From assembly GCA_002422225.1 (NCBI GenBank), contig DITX01000128.1:1-7204 (forward strand): a DNA stretch of 7,204 bases, written 5' to 3'. This DNA comes from Gammaproteobacteria bacterium UBA6173. Lineage in GTDB: Bacteria > Pseudomonadota > Gammaproteobacteria > Pseudomonadales > Pseudohongiellaceae. Made by a program: the position numbers and the translations under genes. Shown in pieces: positions 1-5,988 of this stretch (positions are counted from its first letter, which is position 1; the number at the start of each line of letters is the position of its first letter). The notes under the pieces are model-generated. The model had not been told where the DNA came from. It worked only from the letters and a program-made list of their open reading frames with translations, and did not search any database.

Positions 1-74
1 GGAGGAGTCCATCCCATTGCTTACATTGATCTTTCAAATACAAGGTTGATCGCCTGATGTCCGCGCCACTCCAT

Positions 75-107
75 TAACCAACTTGCCAAACATAACCAAC
101 AAGGTTA
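75..107. promoter_or_regulatory. Putative MqsA operator upstream of mqsR
   Basis: A perfect inverted repeat, TAACC (93-97), AACAA spacer, GGTTA (103-107), ends 10 bases before the mqsR start. This matches the form of the E. coli MqsA operator (AACCT, three bases, AGGTT), with one arm base changed (AACCA). The left half, TAACCAAC, is repeated directly at 75-82, 18 bases upstream of 93-100. The right half, ACAAGGTT, occurs at 99-106 and again at 40-47. The E. coli mqsRA promoter also carries two palindromes, so a full site plus degraded half-sites fits autoregulation by MqsA. No clear -35/-10 pair was recognised here. The inverted repeat is seen directly; binding by MqsA is inferred. Confidence 0.6.
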
Positions 108-117
108 AATTCAATCC

Positions 118-414
118 ATGGAGAAACATACTCCCCACCATAAGTTAACGGTGGTGCAGGCGCTTGCAATAGCGGGCAAAGTACGTACCACACACGCCGC
201 GCGAACCGGCGCGAGTGAGTTGGGGCTGACCTTCTCAGACATCCTCGATATTGTGATAGCGCTGACATCAAGGGATTTCTACAAGAGCATGACCACCTAT
301 GCCGATCATACATCATGGCAGGACGTATACCGCCCTGTCATTCAGGTGGGTGGTGTGTACCTTAAATTGACGGTTGTTGACGATTTGTTAATTGTGTCCT
401 TCAAGGAGCTATGA
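118..414 (+). CDS. mqsR: MqsR family mRNA interferase toxin
   Basis: This is the toxin of a type II MqsR/MqsA system, a ribosome-independent endoribonuclease of the RelE-like fold that in E. coli cuts mRNA mainly at GCU sites. The 98-residue length equals E. coli MqsR, and long stretches match it, including DFYKSMTTYADHT (53-65), WQDVYRP (67-73) and the end LIVSFKEL. Residues reported as important in E. coli MqsR are present at the same numbers: His7, Lys56, Gln68, Tyr81 and Lys96. E. coli His88 is replaced here by Asp88. The ATG at 118 gives the family-typical MEKxTPH start, but only a weak AAGG lies 13 bases upstream, so translation may be poor. The antitoxin follows immediately, with the toxin first as usual for mqsRA. 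The frame is intact with no sign of decay. Confidence 0.95.
   Translation: MEKHTPHHKLTVVQALAIAGKVRTTHAARTGASELGLTFSDILDIVIALTSRDFYKSMTTYADHTSWQDVYRPVIQVGGVYLKLTVVDDLLIVSFKEL
403..408 (+). promoter_or_regulatory. Ribosome binding site of mqsA
   Basis: AAGGAG lies inside the last codons of mqsR. It is 8 bases from the ATG at 417 but only 2 bases from the ATG at 411, which favours 417 as the mqsA start. It is clearly stronger than anything in front of mqsR, consistent with making more antitoxin than toxin from one transcript. Confidence 0.7.
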
Positions 415-416
415 CG

Positions 417-818
417 ATGAAGTGCCCGGTTTGTGGTACAGCAGAACTGATCCACGACACACGTGACTTGCCCTATACCTACAAAGGCGAGACTACCATC
501 ATCGCTGCAGTGACGGGCGATTTCTGCCCGGCTTGCTCAGAATCCATCCTTGATGCAAGTGAATCCAATCGGGTGATGCGTGACATGAGCGCCTTTTCCA
601 GACAGGTCAATGCGGCGATTGTTGATCCGGCTTTTATCGTCACGGTGCGCAAAAAACTCAACCTTGACCAGCGGCAGGCCGCTGAAATTTTTGGAGGTGG
701 CATCAATGCCTTTTCGCGCTATGAGAATGGAAAGACCAAACCGCCGCTGGCCTTGATCAAACTGCTTAAGTTACTGGATCGTCACCCTGATCTGATTGAT
801 GAGATCAGGACGGCTTGA
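417..818 (+). CDS. mqsA: MqsA antitoxin, zinc-finger plus helix-turn-helix regulator
   Basis: This is the antitoxin partner of MqsR. In this family the N-terminal zinc-binding domain neutralises the toxin and the C-terminal Xre-type helix-turn-helix domain dimerises and represses the operon. Starting at 417 the protein has 133 residues (E. coli 131). Cys3, Cys6, Cys37 and Cys40 form the zinc site at exactly the E. coli numbers. The helix-turn-helix lies around residues 73-123, with FGGGINAFSRYENG holding Asn97 and Arg101, the DNA-contacting residues of E. coli MqsA. An in-frame ATG at 411 would overlap the mqsR stop (ATGA) and add Met-Thr. The start at 417 is preferred because of the Shine-Dalgarno spacing and the family-typical MKCPVC beginning. 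The protein probably binds the TAACC/GGTTA repeat before mqsR. Confidence 0.95.
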   Translation: MKCPVCGTAELIHDTRDLPYTYKGETTIIAAVTGDFCPACSESILDASESNRVMRDMSAFSRQVNAAIVDPAFIVTVRKKLNLDQRQAAEIFGGGINAFSRYENGKTKPPLALIKLLKLLDRHPDLIDEIRTA

Positions 819-969
819 GGCCAAGGCGCACATTAAAATGCAGCAACTTATCGACTCAGACCTTGCCCCTGCCGTGAAGAATCTCCCCAAGGGTAGCTTT
901 GAGCTACTTCGCGAGGCTTGGATAGCCGGCGAATTCCGCACCAACCACCTCCGCCTTTCCCCTAAATAA
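799..969 (+). CDS. Doubtful small ORF after mqsA, function unknown
   Basis: An open frame of 56 codons starts at ATG 799, overlaps the last 20 bases of mqsA in another frame, and ends with TAA at 967-969. An internal ATG at 838 would give 42-43 residues, beginning MQQLIDSDLAPAVKNLPKG and containing FELLREAWIAGEF. The product would be soluble and probably helical, with no signal peptide or membrane segment. No proper Shine-Dalgarno is seen: only AAGG 11 bases before the ATG at 838, and nothing before 799. I do not recognise the family. It could be a real small protein, the remnant of a larger gene, or chance. A competing frame runs on the opposite strand at 904-1005. Confidence 0.2.
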   Translation: MRSGRLEAKAHIKMQQLIDSDLAPAVKNLPKGSFELLREAWIAGEFRTNHLRLSPK

Positions 970-1130
970 CGACGGCATTTGTCCAATAACCCATTCAATG
1001 AGCACTATTGTCTCCTCTGCATAAATTTTTCAACGGCCTGTTAGTGACACAAGGAATCGTAACCCTCCTTTTTACTCAGGCCAACTGTATTGAGGTTCGG
1101 CATTTTAACTTTGGGTAGATTTCCGGGGTT
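970..1130. other. Convergent gap between mqsA and sdaA
   Basis: This gap lies between the + strand mqsRA unit and the 3' end of the - strand glycine operon. Stops in several frames break up any long reading frame. I looked for a GC-rich hairpin followed by a T-run on both strands, as expected where two transcripts converge, and found none that convinces. The only inverted repeat noted is GGCCTG (1035-1040) with CAGGCC (1077-1082), separated by 36 bases, which could easily be chance. Termination may be Rho-dependent. Confidence 0.5.
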
Positions 1131-2558
1131 TCAACACTCGCTTAGACTGGTGGGAATCACGGTTGCCAGACCACCCTCAGACGTCTCCTTATATTTGTGA
1201 TTCATATCCTGAGCGGTTTCCCACATTGTGTGTATTACTGCATCCAGCGACACACGTGCTTTATCCGGATTGCCGAACAAAGCCAACTGACTGGCGGTTA
1301 CCGCCTTGATAGCCCCCATAACATTGCGTTCAATACAGGGCACTTGCACCAGCCCGCCTACCGGATCGCAGGTCATTCCCAAATGATGTTCCATGGCAAT
1401 TTCAGCTGCCATCAGGCATTGTCCGACACTGCCGCCACGGTACTCTGTTAATGCCGCTGCCGCCATGGCAGATGACACACCAATCTCCGCCTGACACCCT
1501 CCCATCGCCGCTGAAATAGTGGCTCTTTTTTTGAATAAACAGCCAATTTCAGAGGCGGTCAGCAGGAAATTCAATACCGCGGTATCGCAATCGGCAGGGG
1601 CATCAAATATCAACATGTACTGCAGAACCGCAGGTATCACACCGGCCGCACCGTTAGTTGGCGCAGTCACTATCCGTCCGAATGTAGCATTCTGTTCATT
1701 CACGGCCAGCGCAAAGCAGCTTAGCCAGTCCAGTGTATACGCAAAACTTTGCCCACCTTTGGCTATAGCGTCACACCAGCTGTCATAGTCAGGGCAAGGA
1801 ACTGCCTTTAAAAGACGCTGATTAATCCCGCAGGCGCGGCGCTCAACATGTAGCCCGCCGGGCAGCTCACCACTCGTATGGCAACCTTGGTAAATGCAGT
1901 CCCTCATCACATGCCAGATAGCCAACACCTGGTGCCGGGTCGCCTCCGTACTTCGCCACGCGCTTTCGTTTTCCGCCACCACTCTAGAGATTGACTGTCC
2001 GCTGCTGCGGCACCAGTCAGACAAATCTGCAGCGCACTCTATGGGGTATGGCAGTAGTACCAGAGTGCTGCTTTGTTGATCCATTTCTTTTTCATGACTG
2101 ACAAACCCGCCGCCAGTTGAATAATAGACTTCCGATACCGATGTACCGCTGTCAAATTGCGCTTCAAATCGCATACCATTAGGGTGCAGGGGCAGTGACT
2201 CATCATAGCAGAATATGAGATCAGTATATGGATCAAATTCCAGCGTCTGTACACCACCAAAGTTGATGTTTTTTTGCCGATGAATGCTGGCAAGAAAGCT
2301 GTGCAGACTGTCCAGATTAAATGTTACCGGATCCTCGTCAGCTAGCCCCAGCAGGATGGCAAGATCAGCACCATGACCCTTTCCGGTCTTGGCCAGAGAG
2401 CCGTACAGGTGAACCCGCACATGTTGAACACGGAGGTTGGCTGACAAGATTTTTGCCACAAAACGTCGCGCGGCGACCCAGGGTCCCAATGTGTGTGAAC
2501 TGCTTGGGCCTACACCCACTTTAAACATGTCGAGCACAGAAATCGATTCTCTGAACAT
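1131..2558 (-). CDS. sdaA: L-serine dehydratase, single-chain iron-sulfur type
   Basis: The enzyme deaminates L-serine to pyruvate and ammonia using an oxygen-sensitive [4Fe-4S] cluster in the cytoplasm. The protein has 475 residues (E. coli SdaA about 454). The N-terminal beta domain carries the hallmark GPSSSHT at 17-23, and the C-terminal alpha domain carries TAPTNGAAGVIPAV (298-311). Cluster cysteines are Cys355 (GGCQAEIG), Cys397 (MTCDPVGG) and Cys408 (QVPCIERN). Their spacings of 42 and 11 equal Cys343/385/396 of the Legionella enzyme. The last residue, Cys475, matches the C-terminal cysteine that serves as fourth cluster ligand in that structure. The frame stays open upstream to 2684, but the family start (M..ISVLDMFKVG) supports ATG 2558, although no strong Shine-Dalgarno precedes it. 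It follows gcvP by 67 nt and is probably cotranscribed, completing glycine-to-pyruvate conversion. Confidence 0.95.
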   Translation of the reverse strand: MFRESISVLDMFKVGVGPSSSHTLGPWVAARRFVAKILSANLRVQHVRVHLYGSLAKTGKGHGADLAILLGLADEDPVTFNLDSLHSFLASIHRQKNINFGGVQTLEFDPYTDLIFCYDESLPLHPNGMRFEAQFDSGTSVSEVYYSTGGGFVSHEKEMDQQSSTLVLLPYPIECAADLSDWCRSSGQSISRVVAENESAWRSTEATRHQVLAIWHVMRDCIYQGCHTSGELPGGLHVERRACGINQRLLKAVPCPDYDSWCDAIAKGGQSFAYTLDWLSCFALAVNEQNATFGRIVTAPTNGAAGVIPAVLQYMLIFDAPADCDTAVLNFLLTASEIGCLFKKRATISAAMGGCQAEIGVSSAMAAAALTEYRGGSVGQCLMAAEIAMEHHLGMTCDPVGGLVQVPCIERNVMGAIKAVTASQLALFGNPDKARVSLDAVIHTMWETAQDMNHKYKETSEGGLATVIPTSLSEC

Positions 2559-2625
2559 GATCGCCCGGCCTGACAAGGAAGGCAATTTACCCTGCCGCCA
2601 GGACAGATGATCGGTGGCTACGTTA

Positions 2626-5577
2626 TCAGCGATAGACATCTGTATCCGGACAGCTGCATAGCAGCACCCGATCTCCATGAACATTGTTGATCCGATTCAC
2701 CGGCGGCCAGTATTTATTCTCAAGTAGCCATGGTAAAGGGAAGACTGCCTGCGCTTTGCTGTAGGGCTTGTTCCAGTTTTCATCCATGATGTCCGCCAAA
2801 GTATGGGGCGCATTCTTCAACGGATTGTTGTCACGGGACATGTCCCCGCGCTCAATCGAAGCAATTTCTTCGCGTATGGTGAGCATGGCATCGATGAAAC
2901 GATCAATCTCCGCCAAGGATTCACTTTCAGTGGGCTCTATCATCAGCGTGCCAGCTACCGGGAAGGACATGGTGGGCGCGTGGAAACCGAAGTCCATCAA
3001 CCGCTTGGCGACATCCTCATCAGTCACGCCAGAACTGGATTTTAGTCCTCTCAGATCCACGATACATTCGTGTGCGACCAGGCCCTTATTTCCGGTATAC
3101 AGAATTGGATAATGGCCGGACAGGCGGCTGGCAATATAGTTGGCATTCAGAATTGCCACCTGCGTTGCCTGCAACAAACCCTCTGCTCCCATCATGCTGA
3201 TATACATCCACGATATTGGAAGAATGCTTGCGCTGCCCCAAGGTGCAGCAGAGACTGCTGTGTTACCGATCCAGCTTTTGCCTGACGACACCACACAATG
3301 ATCCGGCAAAAAAGGTACCAGATGTTTCTTGACACCGATTGGTCCCATTCCGGGCCCGCCACCGCCATGAGGAATGCAAAAGGTTTTGTGCAAATTCACG
3401 TGGGCGACATCGGCGCCAATATTCCCCGGTCGCGTGACCGCCACCTGCGCGTTCATATTGGCACCATCCATGTAGACCTGACCACCACACGCATGAACTA
3501 TCCGGCACACTTCTTTCACAGAAACTTCATAAACACCATGTGTCGACGGATAGGTAAGCATCAGCGCCGCCACGCTGGGGCCGAACTCTGCTACTTTCTC
3601 ACGCAGGTCGTCTGTATCAATATTGCCTTCGTCATCGCATTCAACAATTACAACTTTCATACCAATCATCTGCGCACTTGCCGGATTTGTGCCATGTGCA
3701 GATTGCGGAATGAGACAAATGTCACGATATTGCTGATCAATGCTGTCCAGATACCTTCTTATGGTCAACAGCCCGGCATACTCACCTTGCGCTCCCGAAT
3801 TTGGCTGCATGCTCACCGTGTGAAACCCAGTGATCTCAGCCAGCATCGATTCCAGTTCAGCAATCATGGCCAAATAGCCCAGCACCTGTTCTGGTGGTAC
3901 AAACGGGTGTGGCAGGCTGAACTCCGGCCAAAGTATCGGTGTCATCTCGGCAGCGGCATTGAGTTTCATGGTGCAGGAGCCCAACGCGATCATGGAATGG
4001 TTGAGAGCAATATCGCGTCCCTCAAGGCGACGCAGATAACGCATCATCTCGGTTTCGCTGTGGTAGCTATTAAAAAAAGCATGCTGCAGGTAGGCCGACT
4101 TGCGAGCCATCACAGAGGGAATGCCACCTGTCACCCCTTGCGTGACAATCTGCGAGTCCAATACCGACACGGACAGATTTTTGGCACGCTCCCCTGACAG
4201 CACGTACCAGAGCCGCGTCACGTCAGCAATGGTGCTGCATTCGTCCAGACTGACTCCGACTTGTGTACCCGCGGGGCAGTCCAGCCTCAGATTGATATCA
4301 GCCTCCTTCGCTCTTTGCATAACTGCATCACCATCCCGGGCATCAAATCGCAGCGTCAGTGTATCAAACCAGGTTGTATTGTAAGGCGCCACGCCAATGT
4401 CGATGAGGCCCTGAGCCAGAATACTGGTTAGTCTGTACACGCGTTCAGCGATGCGTCTTACACCCTCGGGCCCGTGGTACATTGCGTACAACACAGCCAC
4501 ATTGGCCAATAAAACCTGCGAGGTGCAGATATTGCTGTTGGCACGCTCACGGCGAATGTGCTGCTCGCGGGTTTGCAACGCCATGCGCAAACCCAGTTTG
4601 CCGCGGGAGTCAACTGACACGCCAATGATGCGCCCCGGCACCGATCGCTTATAGTCGTCGCGCACCGCAAAAAAAGCGGCATGCGGGCCACCATAACCCA
4701 TGGGTACACCAAAACGCTGAGTGCTACCGACCACTACATCAGCACCCATTTCGCCGGGAGGTTTTAACAACGCCAGGCTCAGCAGGTCGGCTGCCACCAC
4801 CGCAATACCGCCATGTTCGTGAACAGCGTCGATAATGGGCTTCAGGTCTGTCACTTGACCAGTGTTGCCTGGATACTGAATTATCATGCCAAATACATCA
4901 TGCTGCGGTAAGGTACTCAGCTCATCGACTACAATATCAATACCAAAACCCCGCGCCCGTGTGCGGATTACATCTATTGTTTGCGGAAAACAGTTTTTAT
5001 CCACAAAAAAAGTATTACTGCTGCGGTTGGCGGCCACACGACGGGCAAGAGCCATTCCCTCAGCGGCGGCTGTTGCTTCATCCAGTAACGAGGCATTGGC
5101 AATATCCATCGCTGTCATGTCCAGGATCATCTGCTGGAAATTGAGCAGGCACTCCAGGCGCCCTTGCGATATTTCGGGCTGGTAAGGCGTATAGGCGGTA
5201 TACCAACCCGGGTTTTCCAGCACATTGCGCTGAATGACGAGCGGTGTTTTGCAAGGGTAATATCCCATGCCTATAAATGAGCGCTTTGGTGCATCATCGG
5301 CTACCAGAGTCTTCAGCCTCTCCAGTGCATCGCCTTCTGTAATTGGCGACGGAAGGTCAAGCGCACTGGTCAGGCGGATGTTAGCTGGCACAGTAGCCGC
5401 CACCAGCGCTTCCAGTGACTCGTAGCCAACCTCCAGCAACATCTGCTGCTGATCAAATGCATCCGGGCCTATATGACGTCCAATAAACTCGCCTGAATGC
5501 TCAAGCTGTGTCAGTGCAAGCGATTTGGCAGCCTCGCTGGTTTCGTGCCAGTTATGAAAGTGCAGAATCGTACTCAT
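2626..5577 (-). CDS. gcvP: Glycine dehydrogenase (decarboxylating), P-protein
   Basis: This is the pyridoxal-phosphate P-protein of the glycine cleavage system. It decarboxylates glycine and passes the aminomethyl group to the lipoyl arm of GcvH. At 983 residues it is the fused single-chain type (E. coli 957), with two similar aminotransferase-like halves. Landmarks in order: FIGRHIGP (31-38), FIGMGYYPCKTP (101-112), YTPYQPEISQGRLE (129-142), GSCTMKLN (533-540), QPNSGAQGEYAG (591-602), SAHGTNPASA (627-636), then NLHKTFCIPHGGGGPG (728-743), where Lys731 is the expected PLP-binding lysine. The conserved C-terminal segment KYWPPVNRINNVHGDR (955-970) is complete. The ATG at 5577 has AGGAGG 9 bases upstream. 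This start overlaps the end of gcvH by 26 nt, suggesting translational coupling. The frame is intact. Confidence 0.98.
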   Translation of the reverse strand: MSTILHFHNWHETSEAAKSLALTQLEHSGEFIGRHIGPDAFDQQQMLLEVGYESLEALVAATVPANIRLTSALDLPSPITEGDALERLKTLVADDAPKRSFIGMGYYPCKTPLVIQRNVLENPGWYTAYTPYQPEISQGRLECLLNFQQMILDMTAMDIANASLLDEATAAAEGMALARRVAANRSSNTFFVDKNCFPQTIDVIRTRARGFGIDIVVDELSTLPQHDVFGMIIQYPGNTGQVTDLKPIIDAVHEHGGIAVVAADLLSLALLKPPGEMGADVVVGSTQRFGVPMGYGGPHAAFFAVRDDYKRSVPGRIIGVSVDSRGKLGLRMALQTREQHIRRERANSNICTSQVLLANVAVLYAMYHGPEGVRRIAERVYRLTSILAQGLIDIGVAPYNTTWFDTLTLRFDARDGDAVMQRAKEADINLRLDCPAGTQVGVSLDECSTIADVTRLWYVLSGERAKNLSVSVLDSQIVTQGVTGGIPSVMARKSAYLQHAFFNSYHSETEMMRYLRRLEGRDIALNHSMIALGSCTMKLNAAAEMTPILWPEFSLPHPFVPPEQVLGYLAMIAELESMLAEITGFHTVSMQPNSGAQGEYAGLLTIRRYLDSIDQQYRDICLIPQSAHGTNPASAQMIGMKVVIVECDDEGNIDTDDLREKVAEFGPSVAALMLTYPSTHGVYEVSVKEVCRIVHACGGQVYMDGANMNAQVAVTRPGNIGADVAHVNLHKTFCIPHGGGGPGMGPIGVKKHLVPFLPDHCVVSSGKSWIGNTAVSAAPWGSASILPISWMYISMMGAEGLLQATQVAILNANYIASRLSGHYPILYTGNKGLVAHECIVDLRGLKSSSGVTDEDVAKRLMDFGFHAPTMSFPVAGTLMIEPTESESLAEIDRFIDAMLTIREEIASIERGDMSRDNNPLKNAPHTLADIMDENWNKPYSKAQAVFPLPWLLENKYWPPVNRINNVHGDRVLLCSCPDTDVYR

Positions 5578-5950
5578 TCTGATACGCCTCCTCGTCCATC
5601 AGACCATCAAGTTCTGTCGCATCATCCAGTTTGATACGGAACATCCATCCGGCATCAAGGGCGGATGTATTAATCAGTTCCGGAGAACTCACGACACTGT
5701 TGTTGGTCTCGACAATCACGCCGGATACTGGCGCATAGACGTCAGACGCCGATTTGACCGATTCAATCACCGCTATACTCTGGCCACGCGAAACTTTGGT
5801 GCCAGACGCCACTAACTCGACAAACACCACGTCGCCCAGCAGACTCTGTGCGTAATCGCTGACTCCAACGACTACTGAGTCGTCATCTCCTGTTACCTGC
5901 ACCCACTCATGGGTCTTTGAATACCTGAGCTTGCTTGCTTGTGTGGTCAC
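5552..5950 (-). CDS. gcvH: Glycine cleavage system H-protein (lipoyl carrier)
   Basis: This small carrier shuttles the aminomethyl group from GcvP to GcvT on a lipoyl-lysine, which Lpd then reoxidises. From the GTG at 5950 it is 132 residues (E. coli 129). It shows LRYSKTHEW (8-16), GVSDYAQSLLGDVVFVELP-like core sequence (29-47, here ending ELV), and the lipoylation motif ESVKSASDVYAPVSG (63-77) with Lys66 as the modified lysine. The SPELIN element (89-94) and GWMFRIKL (101-108) complete the family pattern. The reading frame stays open upstream to an ATG at 6073, inside gcvT, but that would add 41 non-homologous residues. No in-frame ATG exists near the homologous start, so GTG is chosen. It lies 38 nt after gcvT. 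Confidence 0.95.
   Translation of the reverse strand: MTTQASKLRYSKTHEWVQVTGDDDSVVVGVSDYAQSLLGDVVFVELVASGTKVSRGQSIAVIESVKSASDVYAPVSGVIVETNNSVVSSPELINTSALDAGWMFRIKLDDATELDGLMDEEAYQNEYDSALS
5587..5592 (-). promoter_or_regulatory. Ribosome binding site of gcvP inside gcvH
   Basis: Read on the - strand this is AGGAGG, a near-consensus Shine-Dalgarno placed 9 bases before the gcvP ATG at 5577 and lying within the last codons of gcvH. It settles the gcvP start and the 26-nt gene overlap. Confidence 0.75.
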
Positions 5951-5962
5951 GGTGATTTCATA

Positions 5963-5968
5963 TCCTCT
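5963..5968 (-). promoter_or_regulatory. Probable ribosome binding site of gcvH
   Basis: Read on the - strand this is AGAGGA, the only Shine-Dalgarno-like sequence in the 38-nt gcvT-gcvH gap. It sits 12 bases from the proposed GTG start at 5950, longer than usual. It is only 1 base from an out-of-frame ATG at 5961, too close for normal initiation. The odd spacing leaves some doubt about the exact gcvH start. Confidence 0.45.
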
Positions 5969-5988
5969 GTTAATGGGGCCAATCGGGT

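Noticed and set aside
1..818. A new kind of toxin-antitoxin system
   Set aside because: Both proteins match the well-described MqsR/MqsA pair in length, order and key residues, so it is a member of a known family.
893..907. Hairpin GTAGC-TTTGA-GCTAC after mqsA as a terminator
   Set aside because: The stem is only 5 bp and is not followed by a run of T; it probably occurs by chance.
1035..1082. Inverted repeat GGCCTG / CAGGCC as terminator or attC-like site
   Set aside because: The arms are 6 bases with a 36-base loop and no T-run. A GTTAGTG sits nearby, but no matching RYYYAAC core box was found, so neither a terminator nor an integron site is supported.
3298..4197. Long + strand open frame of 299 codons antisense to gcvP
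   Set aside because: It lies wholly inside the strongly conserved gcvP gene, its product is rich in His, Arg and Cys with no recognisable motif, and such frames are common opposite GC-balanced coding sequence.
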